Of a stretch of DNA of 47,076 nt, positions 34,386 to 42,515 are shown piece after piece; the stretch's first letter is position 1, and every line of letters starts with the position of its first letter. The stretch is from Paucimonas sp. (GTDB lineage: Bacteria > Pseudomonadota > Gammaproteobacteria > Pseudomonadales > Pseudomonadaceae): assembly GCA_031253995.1 (NCBI GenBank), contig JAIRVG010000025.1, positions 1 through 47,076 on the forward strand, given 5' to 3'. A program made the position numbers and the translations under genes. Under the pieces are notes generated by a model. The model saw nothing but the letters and a program-made list of their open reading frames with translations, ran no database searches and was not told the origin of the DNA.

Positions 34386-34928
34386 TTACTTCATCGCCTG
34401 GATGAACAGCGGGTCGCGATACAGCGACTTCAGCAAGTCCTGCACCATCGGGTTGTAGGCGTTGGCCGCTGCCGGAATGGCGATCGGGCCGAAGAAGCTG
34501 CTGCTCCAGGTGCGGGTCACGTACTTGGTTTCGTCGTAGACCACCTGGCCGCTCTTGCTCAGGGTAAAGCGTGCACCCAGCTCGCCATCACCGGTGGCCA
34601 TGCCGGCGGTGAGATTGCTCTTCACCACCAGCACGTCGAGATGACGCTGGGAACTGGTGTCGAGCAGCCCGGCGCGGCCCAACTCGTCGTTGATCGCTTC
34701 CTGGATGTGCTGCGGGATGCTGCCGCTAGGCGATCGCACCGGGTTGGCGCGCACGGTCAGCGAGCCCTGGCCGCTGCCGGCCTTCACCTGGGCGCGGTCC
34801 ACCGCCTGCAGCGGGGCCTGGGCCTTGAGTTCCTGGACATTGGCATAGCTCGGCTCATAGCGGGTCATGGTCACGCCACAGCCCTGCAGGACCAGGATCA
34901 ACGGCACCAGCAGAAGAGATTTTTTCAC
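34386..34928 (-). CDS. Lipoprotein of unknown function
   Basis: A 180-residue lipoprotein starting at a GTG (34928) preceded by AAGGAAG. The signal MKKSLLLVPLILVLQGC has a lipobox with Cys17. The mature part includes SLTVRANPVRSPSGSIPQHI, LDVLVVKSNLTAGMATGDG and a hydrophobic SSFFGPIAIPAAANAY stretch. Longer readings from upstream ATGs lack a signal peptide at their ends. No family recognised; the layout resembles the convergent lipoprotein at 33694. Confidence 0.78.
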   Translation of the reverse strand: MKKSLLLVPLILVLQGCGVTMTRYEPSYANVQELKAQAPLQAVDRAQVKAGSGQGSLTVRANPVRSPSGSIPQHIQEAINDELGRAGLLDTSSQRHLDVLVVKSNLTAGMATGDGELGARFTLSKSGQVVYDETKYVTRTWSSSFFGPIAIPAAANAYNPMVQDLLKSLYRDPLFIQAMK

Positions 34929-35120
34929 GGTACTTCCTTGTGAATGACTCGGAGCGCGGATTATCCGGCGATGGCTGTTTGCTATCAAGCGGGCCTTGTG
35001 CCTCAATCGTGATATTGAGCACAGATCGTGAACCAAGACATTCCATTCCCCTCATTGATGCCCCATCCGCACTGAATGATCCTGTGGCAGGCCTGTATGA
35101 ACAACCACAAGAGACCTGCC

Positions 35121-36542
35121 ATGACCCACCCCAGAACCCTCTACGACAAGCACATCGACAGCCACACCGTGTGCGCCCTCGACGACCACGGCCATGTCCT
35201 GCTCTACATCGACCGCCAGGTGGCCAACGAGTACACCAGCCCGCAGGCCTTCAGCGGCCTGCGCGAGGCGGGACGCAGCGTATGGCGGCCCAAGGCGACG
35301 CTGTGCGTGGTCGACCACGTCAACCCCACCGCCCCCGAGCGCGTCGCGGCCATGCCGGATGCCGGCGGCGCGCGGCAGGTGTCGTATTTCGAGGAAAACT
35401 GCCGGGACTTTGGCATCGAGCTGTTCGACGTCCTCGACAAGCGCCAGGGCATCGAGCACGTGGTCGCTCCGGAGCAGGGTTTCATCCTGCCGGGCATGGT
35501 GGTCGCCGCCGGTGACAGCCACACCACCACCTACGGCGCCCTCGGCGCCTTCGGCTTCGGCATAGGCACCTCGGAAATCGAACACCTGCTGGCGACCCAG
35601 ACCCTGGTCTACAAGCGCCTGAAGACGATGCGCGTGACTGTGCACGGCGAACTGGGCGCGGGCCTCGTTTCCAAGGACATCATCATGGCCCTGATCCGCC
35701 GCATCGGCGCCTCCGGGGCCACCGGCTACGCCATCGAGTTCGCCGGCCCGACCATCGCCGCACTGAGCGTCGAGGCGCGCATGACCATCTGCAACATGGC
35801 GGTGGAAGCCGGCGCCCGGGGGGCCTTCATGGCCCCGGACGACAAGGTCTTTGCCTACCTGAAGGACAAGCCCCGGGCTCCGCGCGGGGCGCTATGGGAG
35901 CAGGCCGTGTCCCGCTGGCGCGAGCTGTACAGCGACCCCGGCGCCACCTTCGATGCCGAGGTGGAACTGGACGCCAGCGCCCTGGAACCCATGGTCACCT
36001 GGGGCACCAGCCCGGACCAGGCCGCGCCCATCGGTGCCGAGGTCCCCGACCCGCAGGACGAGCCCGACCTGATCCGTCGCCACGACCTGCAGCGCGCCCT
36101 GCGCTACATGGGCCTTGAGCCCGGTGCACGGCTCAGCGACATCCGCATCAGCCACGCCTTCATCGGCTCCTGCACCAATGCCCGGATCGAAGACCTGCGC
36201 GACGCCGCCCGGGTGGTGCGTGGGCGCAAGGTGGCGGCGGGGGTGCGGGCGATGATCGTGCCGGGCTCGACCCTGGTCCGTGACCAGGCCGAGGCCGAGG
36301 GCCTGGCCGGGATCTTCCGCGATGCCGGTTTCGAATGGCGCCAGTCCGGCTGCTCCATGTGCCTGGCGATGAACGACGACGTGCTGGCCGCCGGCGACCG
36401 CTGCGCTTCCAGCACCAACCGCAATTTCGAGGGCCGCCAGGGCGCCGGTGCGCGCACCCACCTGATGAGCCCGGCGATGGTCGCCGCCGCTGCCGTCAGC
36501 GGCCACCTGACCGACGTCCGCCACTTCGCCCTGGAGGCCTGA
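35121..36542 (+). CDS. 3-isopropylmalate dehydratase-like large subunit (LeuC family)
   Basis: A 473-residue aconitase-family isomerase. The [4Fe-4S] ligands are Cys351 (GSCTNARIEDL), Cys411 and Cys414 (GCSMCLAMN); GDSHTTTYGALGAFGFGIGT and STNRNFEGRQG are also typical. The ATG at 35121 (MTHPRTLYDKHIDSHTV) matches the LeuC start. It makes one enzyme with the small subunit directly downstream, isomerising 2-hydroxy-dicarboxylates by dehydration and rehydration. There is no leuB or leuA alongside, and a 2-hydroxycarboxylate transporter lies 1.3 kb away, so the real substrate may be citramalate or a similar compound instead of isopropylmalate. Inference from context. Confidence 0.87.
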   Translation: MTHPRTLYDKHIDSHTVCALDDHGHVLLYIDRQVANEYTSPQAFSGLREAGRSVWRPKATLCVVDHVNPTAPERVAAMPDAGGARQVSYFEENCRDFGIELFDVLDKRQGIEHVVAPEQGFILPGMVVAAGDSHTTTYGALGAFGFGIGTSEIEHLLATQTLVYKRLKTMRVTVHGELGAGLVSKDIIMALIRRIGASGATGYAIEFAGPTIAALSVEARMTICNMAVEAGARGAFMAPDDKVFAYLKDKPRAPRGALWEQAVSRWRELYSDPGATFDAEVELDASALEPMVTWGTSPDQAAPIGAEVPDPQDEPDLIRRHDLQRALRYMGLEPGARLSDIRISHAFIGSCTNARIEDLRDAARVVRGRKVAAGVRAMIVPGSTLVRDQAEAEGLAGIFRDAGFEWRQSGCSMCLAMNDDVLAAGDRCASSTNRNFEGRQGAGARTHLMSPAMVAAAAVSGHLTDVRHFALEA

Positions 36543-36543
36543 G

Positions 36544-37152
36544 ATGCAGCCTTTCGATTCTGTCTGCGGCACCGCCGCGCCTTTTCTCGCGGCCAATGTC
36601 GACACCGATGTGATCATGCCCAAGCAGTTCCTCAAGGGCATCGACCGCAGCGGCCTGGACCGCGGGGTGTTCCACGATCTGCGCTTCCTTGCCGATGGCC
36701 AGCCCAATCCGGACTTCATCCTCAATCGCGAGCCGTGGTGTCGGTCGCGGTTCCTTGTGGTGGGGCCGAACTTCGGTTGCGGCTCCAGCCGCGAGCATGC
36801 GGTGTGGGGACTCAAGCAACTGGGGATTCGCGCGCTGATCGGCAGCAGTTTCGCCGGGATCTTCTTCGATAACTGCCAGCGCAATGGGGTATTGCTGATC
36901 CAGTTGGCCGAGGAGCAGGTGCAGGCGCTGGGTCGGCAGGTGGGCGAGGCGCGGGAGGCGGAGTTGTGCATCGACCTGCCGGCCCAGCAGATTCGCCAGC
37001 GGGACGGGCAGTGCATCGCCTTCGATATCGACCCGCTGCGCAAGGAGGCTTTGGTGCTGGGGCTCGATGCCATCGGCAGTACCTTGCAGCGTACGGCGCA
37101 GATTCGTGATTTCGAGGCGCTGCATCTGCGGGGGAATCCCTGGTTGGTGTAG
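36544..37152 (+). CDS. 3-isopropylmalate dehydratase-like small subunit (LeuD family)
   Basis: A 202-residue small subunit starting one base after the LeuC-like stop. Signatures: AANVDTDVIMPKQFLKGIDR and VGPNFGCGSSREHAVWGLKQ, with IGSSFAGIFFDNCQRNG forming part of the substrate pocket. Length is normal for LeuD. It supplies the swivelling domain of the aconitase-type active site. A composite REPIN starts five bases after the stop. Confidence 0.88.
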   Translation: MQPFDSVCGTAAPFLAANVDTDVIMPKQFLKGIDRSGLDRGVFHDLRFLADGQPNPDFILNREPWCRSRFLVVGPNFGCGSSREHAVWGLKQLGIRALIGSSFAGIFFDNCQRNGVLLIQLAEEQVQALGRQVGEAREAELCIDLPAQQIRQRDGQCIAFDIDPLRKEALVLGLDAIGSTLQRTAQIRDFEALHLRGNPWLV

Positions 37153-37156
37153 AGCC

Positions 37157-37392
37157 TTGTGGAACAACACATGACTCATTGATTTAGCAGGGGACGGCGT
37201 GGGAGCGGATTCATCCGCGATTGGGCGCGAAGCGGCCATCAAACCTGAGTCCGCGGTGTGTCAGGAGAACTAGGGATTTAGGTTTTACGACGGCTTCGCC
37301 GCCGATCGCGGATGAATCCGCTCCCACGCCGACCGCGGCGCTCTCGCGGTCTAGTTCTCTGCGCGACAGCGCAGCCCAGCGGGCTGGGTGGA
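37157..37392 (+). repeat. Composite REPIN, copy 2 (head + REPIN + tail)
   Basis: Head: GTGGAACAACACATGACTCA then TTGATTTAGCAGGG (37159-37192). REPIN: CGTGGGAGCGGATTCATCCG from 37199, complement ending at 37331, enclosing GGCGCGAAGCGGCC and two halves of a CCTGAGTC-like inverted pair. Tail: GCGGTCTAGTTCTCTGCGCG and on to GGGCTGGG (37338-37390). Copy 1 at 14160 has the same parts in the reverse direction. It fills the whole gap between the LeuD-like gene and the convergent LysR gene. Confidence 0.87.
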
Positions 37393-37395
37393 CTC

Positions 37396-38310
37396 CTACG
37401 TTCGCGACGCTTTCAGATAGCTTTCAAGAAACTCCACGCACACCCGCAACTTGGCCGAATCCGACAACCGCGTCGGGTACACCGCCCACACATTGGCACT
37501 CTGCGTGTAGTCGTGCAGCACCTGCACCAGCTTGCCCTGCTCCAGCAGCGGGCGCACATCCCACAGCGAGCGCAGCAGGATGCCCTTGCCGCCCAGCGCC
37601 CACTGCAACACGATCTCGCCGTTGTTCGACGACAAGGGCCCACTGACCCGCACCGCTTCTTCCCGCCCGCCGTTCTTCAGGTGCCAGATCCCGAATGGAT
37701 TGTTGCGCTCCTTGAGCACCAGGCAGTCGTGCTCGGCCAGGTCCTTCAAGGTCTGCGGCGTGCCGCGGCGTTCCAGGTACTCCGGCGTGGCACAGAGCAC
37801 CCGATGGTTGTCCAGCAGCTTGCGGCTGATGTGCTGGCCGGGGATGTCGTCGCCGACGCGGATCTCCAGGTCGAAGCCTTCGGCGACGATGTCCACCACC
37901 CGGTCGAACACATCCAGGCGCACCTCCAGGTCCGGGTACAGCGAACTCAGCTCGGCGATCGCCGGGGCCATGTGGTTGCGCCCGAAGCCGAAGCTGCTGC
38001 ACAGGTGCAGCATGCCCCGCGGCGCCTTGCGCGCGTCGGTCAGCTCGCCGACGAAATCGTCCAGGTCATCGAGGATGCGGATCGCCCAACGCTGGGTGCG
38101 CTCGCCGGCTTCGGTCAGGGCGATGCGCCGGGTGGTGCGGTGCAGCAGGCGGGTGCGCAGGGTTTCTTCAAGGATGCGGATGCGCTTGCTGACATAGGCC
38201 GGCGACTGTCCCAGCTCGTCGGCGGCACCGGCGAAGCTGGCCTTGCGGATCACCGTGAGGAACACGCGGAGGTCTTCGGGGAGCGGTGATTCGATACGAT
38301 GTGTGTTCAT
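37396..38310 (-). CDS. LysR family regulator (DmlR-like)
   Basis: A 304-residue LysR regulator starting at the ATG at 38310 (MNTHRIESPLPEDLRVFLTV). The helix-turn-helix is around LGQSPAYVSKRIRILEETLR; HLCSSFGFGRNHMAPAIAEL opens the effector domain. The sequence is of the DmlR type that often controls malate or tartrate genes. It is divergent from a 2-hydroxycarboxylate transporter across 121 bases, and convergent with the LeuCD-like pair. It most likely switches on the transporter in response to its substrate. Confidence 0.86.
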   Translation of the reverse strand: MNTHRIESPLPEDLRVFLTVIRKASFAGAADELGQSPAYVSKRIRILEETLRTRLLHRTTRRIALTEAGERTQRWAIRILDDLDDFVGELTDARKAPRGMLHLCSSFGFGRNHMAPAIAELSSLYPDLEVRLDVFDRVVDIVAEGFDLEIRVGDDIPGQHISRKLLDNHRVLCATPEYLERRGTPQTLKDLAEHDCLVLKERNNPFGIWHLKNGGREEAVRVSGPLSSNNGEIVLQWALGGKGILLRSLWDVRPLLEQGKLVQVLHDYTQSANVWAVYPTRLSDSAKLRVCVEFLESYLKASRT

Positions 38311-38431
38311 AGGTCCCATGGTTTGCACGTTTATTCCACCAAGCGCGAAGGATAGCATCCCTCCATCGATGCGCCGAGCCGCGGATTCGGGCATCGCCAC
38401 TCCTCCTACAACAACAAACAGAGGAACGACC

Positions 38432-39766
38432 ATGAGCCTGATTTCCGACTCCGTGGCGGCGCCTGCCGACGCCACCGCTTCTCCGCTGCGCCGCCTTCTG
38501 CGTTATGAGATTGGCGTTATCCCGCTGCCGTATTTCCTGGCCATCGCGCTGATCGTGTTTCTTTCCGCGCACTTCGGCCTGCTGCCCAAGAGCATGATCG
38601 GTGGCCTTGCCGTGATCATGACCCTGGGCATGTTCTTCGGCCAGGTCGGCCAGCGCCTGCCGATCCTCAAGGAAATCGGCGGCGGCGCCATCCTGTGCCT
38701 GATGTTGCCGTCGATCCTGGTGTTCCACGGCTTCTTCGGCAGCACCACCATCGATGCGACGAAGATGCTGATGAAGGACGCCAATTTCCTCTACTTCGTC
38801 ATCGCCAGCCTGGTGGTGGGCAGCATCCTGGGCATGAACCGCTTCATCCTGGTCCAGGGCATGCTGCGCATGTTCGTGCCGCTGCTGGTGGGAACCCTGG
38901 CTGCGGTGGCGGCGGGGCTGCTGGTGGGCACGCTGTTCGGCTACAGCGTGTACCACACCTTCTTCTTCATCATCGTGCCGATCATTGGCGGCGGCATCGG
39001 CGAAGGCATCCTGCCGCTGTCGCTGGCCTATTCGAGCATTCTCGGCGGCAGCCCGGAGCAGTACGTGGCGCAGCTGGTGCCGGCGGCGGTGGTGGGCAAC
39101 ATCGTCGCGATCATCTGTGCCGGCGTGCTGGCACGCCTGGCCTTGCGTCGGCCGCAACTGAACGGCGAAGGCATGCTGATCCGGTCGCGGGACGAGAACG
39201 ACAAGTTCCGCGAGAAGGAGGACGCTGCCCAGGGCATCGACTTCCGCTACATGGGCGCCGGGGTGCTGCTGATCTGTGCCTTCTTCGTGCTCGGCGGGTT
39301 GCTGGAGAAGGTGGTGCACATTCCAGGGCCGGTGATGATGATTCTGGTGGCCGTGCTGTTCAAATACCTGCAGGTGCTGCCGACGCGGCTGGAGGAGGGC
39401 AGCAAGGCGTTCTACAAGCTGGTGTCCACGGCGTTCATCTGGCCGGTGATGATTGGGCTGGGGATGCTCTATGTGCCGCTGGACAGCGTGGTGAAGGTGT
39501 TTTCCGTGGGCTACGTGGCGGTGTGCGTGGCGGTGGTGGTGGCCATGACGCTGGCGGGGTTCCTGATTGGCAACCTGCTGAAGATGTTCCCCATCGAGTC
39601 GGCCATCGTCACCTGCTGCCACAGCGGGCTGGGCGGGACCGGGGACGTGGCGATCCTGTCGGCGGCGGGGAGGATGTCGCTGATGCCGTTTGCGCAGATT
39701 TCGACGCGGATTGGCGGGGCTTCGACGGTGATTCTGGCGACAGTTTTGCTGGGACTGTTCCACTGA
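38432..39766 (+). CDS. 2-hydroxycarboxylate transporter (CitS/MalP/CimH family)
   Basis: A 444-residue secondary transporter with about 11 helices. The family's two re-entrant loops show as IIGGGIGEGILPLSLAYS and CCHSGLGGTGDVAILSA (the GGxGG-type motifs), with the substrate-binding region near the C-terminal loop. Members carry citrate, malate, citramalate or lactate with Na+ or H+. GAGGAA precedes the ATG at 38432. It is controlled, by position, by the divergent LysR. The nearby LeuCD-like isomerase suggests a shared hydroxy-acid pathway. Confidence 0.9.
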   Translation: MSLISDSVAAPADATASPLRRLLRYEIGVIPLPYFLAIALIVFLSAHFGLLPKSMIGGLAVIMTLGMFFGQVGQRLPILKEIGGGAILCLMLPSILVFHGFFGSTTIDATKMLMKDANFLYFVIASLVVGSILGMNRFILVQGMLRMFVPLLVGTLAAVAAGLLVGTLFGYSVYHTFFFIIVPIIGGGIGEGILPLSLAYSSILGGSPEQYVAQLVPAAVVGNIVAIICAGVLARLALRRPQLNGEGMLIRSRDENDKFREKEDAAQGIDFRYMGAGVLLICAFFVLGGLLEKVVHIPGPVMMILVAVLFKYLQVLPTRLEEGSKAFYKLVSTAFIWPVMIGLGMLYVPLDSVVKVFSVGYVAVCVAVVVAMTLAGFLIGNLLKMFPIESAIVTCCHSGLGGTGDVAILSAAGRMSLMPFAQISTRIGGASTVILATVLLGLFH

Positions 39767-39790
39767 TCGGTGTTTGTCCTTCCGGGCCTC

Positions 39791-39917
39791 ATCGCTGGCA
39801 AGCCAGCTCCCACAGGGATCGCGTGCACTGCCAAACCTGGACTGCCCCCCAACTTCTTGGGGGTAGTCCAAGAATCGCGTGCACCGCCAAACCTGTGGGA
39901 GCTGGCTTGCCAGCGAT
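39791..39917. repeat. REPIN of a different REP class with an internal hairpin
   Basis: ATCGCTGGCAAGCCAGCTCC with CACAGG (39791-39816) is exactly inverted at 39892-39917. Just inside each arm is a direct repeat, ATCGCGTGCACTGCCAAACC (39818 and 39874, one mismatch). Between them GGACT...AGTCC encloses CCCCCAA-CTTC-TTGGGGG (39839-39869). The arm sequence (GGAGCTGGCTTGCCAGC) differs from the GTGGGAGCGG REPs elsewhere in the window. Confidence 0.87.
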
Positions 39918-39951
39918 TGGCCTGTCCGGACACCCTCACAATCGGGTCAAG

Positions 39952-41232
39952 TCATAGTGATTGCAGGAACATCAGCAGGGCTTGGCGATCACTTTGTGGC
40001 ATCGCCACAAACCGGTCCCGCGTCACCTGCGCCTCTCCGCCATGCCACACCACTGCCTCGACCAGGGTCCTGGCCCGTCCGTCATGCAGGTACCCGGCAC
40101 CGGGATTGATCCGCTCGATCAACCCCACACCCCACAACGGCGCTGTGCGCCACTCCTTGCCGGTGGCGAGAAAATCCTCGCGCCCATCCGCCAGCCCATC
40201 GCCCATGTCATGCAGCAACAGGTCGGTATACGGCTCGACAACCTGCGCCCCAGCCCGCAATTGCGGACGGTGACAGGCCCCACATCCCGCCGAAACGAAC
40301 AACGCTTCCCCACGCCCGACCTTGTCCCGATCACGCCGTGCCGGCGGAGCCAGTTGCGACAGATAGAAATGCAGTTCCATCAACTGCATCCCATCCACCT
40401 CCGGCTGCCCGCCACTCAACGCCTTCTGGCAATCGCGCTGCTGCGGCGCGCAGTTCTCCTGTGGATACAGCGGCGAGGTGAGCCCCAGGTCGCCATGCAA
40501 GGCACTGGCGATCTGTTGCATCAGGTCCGGCTGATTAGCCTTGAGCCCGAACCGTCCCGCTTCCAGGCGCTGGCGCTCGACGCTCCAGACCTGGTTGACC
40601 CGCCCGCGCACGCCATCGGCCTTGGCCTCGCTGGCCATGCGCTGGAGCTCGTCGGCACTGACTGCCTCCAGCAACCCCAGGCCGAACACCGGCGTGCCGA
40701 CCCGCGCCGAAGTGAGCACATCGCCCAACGGCCCATACCCCAGCTCGCTGAAGGACAGGTGCGGCTGGCGCAGGCTCACGATTTCACCCCCGGCCAGTTC
40801 CACGCTGCGTTCCTCCCAACGAATCCGCGCCCGACCTTCGCCACGCACCCCGGGAATCCCCAGTTCGTTGAGCTGGTCGCCGTAGGCCGGATGAGGCCGC
40901 GGCCCGCCGTGGGCATCCTGCCCCGGCAGCGACAGGCGCACGAGCATCGTGCGCATCGGTGCTTCCTCGTCCGCCGGTGCCTGGCCACGGCCATTCTTCG
41001 GATGACAGGCGATGCAGGTGATGCGGTTGTACAACGGCCCCAGGCCATCCACCGTCTCATCCCGCGACGGGGCGATGACCCAGGCCTGGCGAAACAGCCC
41101 GCGACCCTTGAAGAAGCGCTCCAGCTGCGCCTCGTCGTCCAGCCCCGGCAGCGGCCGCGAGAAGGCCTCGCGGTCGGCACTGGCGTCGGCGCAGAAGACC
41201 GTCAGCGCCAGCAGCAGCCAGAGGCGCGTCAC
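39952..41232 (-). CDS. Exported di-haem c-type cytochrome (DUF1111/di-haem oxidoreductase family)
   Basis: A 426-residue periplasmic cytochrome starting at a GTG that overlaps the binding-protein stop (GTGA). The signal peptide is MTRLWLLLALTVFCADASA. Two haem-attachment motifs are clear: CIACH (73-77) and CGACH (317-321). WHGGEAQVTRDRFVAMPQSD near the C-terminus and GRARTLVEAVVWHGGEA are typical of the DUF1111 group, related to di-haem peroxidases. It should pass electrons in the periplasm, perhaps reducing a metal or ligand. Last gene of the TonB receptor/binding-protein operon with candidate ModE sites. Confidence 0.86.
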   Translation of the reverse strand: MTRLWLLLALTVFCADASADREAFSRPLPGLDDEAQLERFFKGRGLFRQAWVIAPSRDETVDGLGPLYNRITCIACHPKNGRGQAPADEEAPMRTMLVRLSLPGQDAHGGPRPHPAYGDQLNELGIPGVRGEGRARIRWEERSVELAGGEIVSLRQPHLSFSELGYGPLGDVLTSARVGTPVFGLGLLEAVSADELQRMASEAKADGVRGRVNQVWSVERQRLEAGRFGLKANQPDLMQQIASALHGDLGLTSPLYPQENCAPQQRDCQKALSGGQPEVDGMQLMELHFYLSQLAPPARRDRDKVGRGEALFVSAGCGACHRPQLRAGAQVVEPYTDLLLHDMGDGLADGREDFLATGKEWRTAPLWGVGLIERINPGAGYLHDGRARTLVEAVVWHGGEAQVTRDRFVAMPQSDRQALLMFLQSL

Positions 41233-42515
41233 AGTCCCATCTCGTCCAGCAGGCGCGCCGCCTCGGCATGCCGGGTGGCACTGTAGAACTGCCAGGCGAT
41301 TTCGCGCCGGCCCAGCTCGTCCTGGTCGGTGACGGGCTGGTGCTCCATGCCGCCGTCCTGGCGTTCGCCGAACAGCTTCAGCAGGTCCGCCGAGGCGGCC
41401 TGGCCGGCGCTGATCGGTGGAACACCGAGGTACGCGCGTACCGCCTGCAGGTCGCGGCCCATCGCTTCGCCGGCATGCACCCGGGCCCAGAGCGCGGTCA
41501 GGCGCTCATGGGGCTGGCCGAGCCACTGCACGAAGAGCGAGGTGACCAGCGCCAGACGCTCGCGAGAAGCCTCCTGGTAACGGTAGGGCGCGGCGAATGG
41601 ATCGTGATAACCCACAGGCAACTGCGCATACACGCTGGGCCGTACTGGCAGCTTGCGGATATCCGGATCGGCCAGCAGCGCCTGCCCGGCATCGGACAGC
41701 ACGAAGCGCACGAACGCCCGCGCGCCCTCCACATGGTGCGCCTCGCGGGTGATCGCGATATGCGCCGGGTTCAACCCGCCATGGGCCGGGTAGACGAAGT
41801 CCACCGGCTGGCCGTTGCTCACCGCCGAGGCGACGAAGAAGTCGATGGACAGGCCCACCGCCGCGCGCCCGCTGGCCACCTCGTCGCTGACCAGGGTGCC
41901 GCCGCGGCTGACCAGCCGCGACTGCCCGGCGATCTCGCTCCACAGCGCCCAGCCGCGCTCCCAGCCATAGGCCTGGAGCACGATGTCCAGCAGCACCGGG
42001 GCAAAGCCGACCCGGCCCGGGTCGGGCAGGGCGATGCGCCCGCGCAGGCGCGCATCGAGCAGGTCGGTCCAGTCCTTCGGTGGCTCCATGCCCAGTTCCT
42101 TGAGCATCTGCGGATTGGTGGCGAAGCCGTAGCCCGCCAGCTCCGTGGCCTGGTAGCGGGCCTGGCCATCGCGCAGCGCGGTGTCGCCGATCTTCGCCGG
42201 CAAGCCCGTGAGGTCGACCCCCAGGGGTTGCCAGCCGCCATCCCTGGCGAGCCGGGCGAAGTTGCCTGGCGACGGCGCCCAGTACACGTCGACGCCACCC
42301 TGGTCCTGCTGGCGCAGGAAGGGCAGGGCATCGAAGCCCTGGCGCCAGAGGATCTGCAGGCGGTAGTCGGGGTTGGCCTGTTCGAAGGCTTCCTCGAAGC
42401 GGCTCATCATTTCCTCGGGGTAGCTGGTCAGCACCACCACCGGCTGCGGAGCCGCCGCGAGGGCGCTCGCCGGGCCCAGGACCCAGGCGAGCAGCCATGC
42501 CTTACAGCGGAACAT
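41229..42515 (-). CDS. Orphan periplasmic solute-binding protein with C-terminal extension
   Basis: A 428-residue binding protein with signal peptide MFRCKAWLLAWVLGPASALA. The mature part resembles AfuA/spermidine-type binding proteins: VVVLTSYPEEMMSRFEEAF, VDVYWAPSPGNFARL, LLDARLRGRIALPDPGRVGF, RAAVGLSIDFFVASAVS. About 90 residues at the C-terminus (VGYHDPFAAPYRYQEAS to the end) go beyond the standard fold and look helical. There is no permease or ATPase beside it, so it is an orphan. The ATG lies 14 bases inside the TonB receptor gene, and its stop overlaps the cytochrome start: strict translational coupling. The ligand is unknown; the ModE-like sites suggest an oxyanion or its chelate. Confidence 0.82.
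   Translation of the reverse strand: MFRCKAWLLAWVLGPASALAAAPQPVVVLTSYPEEMMSRFEEAFEQANPDYRLQILWRQGFDALPFLRQQDQGGVDVYWAPSPGNFARLARDGGWQPLGVDLTGLPAKIGDTALRDGQARYQATELAGYGFATNPQMLKELGMEPPKDWTDLLDARLRGRIALPDPGRVGFAPVLLDIVLQAYGWERGWALWSEIAGQSRLVSRGGTLVSDEVASGRAAVGLSIDFFVASAVSNGQPVDFVYPAHGGLNPAHIAITREAHHVEGARAFVRFVLSDAGQALLADPDIRKLPVRPSVYAQLPVGYHDPFAAPYRYQEASRERLALVTSLFVQWLGQPHERLTALWARVHAGEAMGRDLQAVRAYLGVPPISAGQAASADLLKLFGERQDGGMEHQPVTDQDELGRREIAWQFYSATRHAEAARLLDEMGL

Noticed and set aside
37157..37392. Possible CRISPR or phage attachment site
   Set aside because: The repeats are inverted REP pairs, not evenly spaced direct repeats with spacers, and no cas, integrase or tRNA gene is near.
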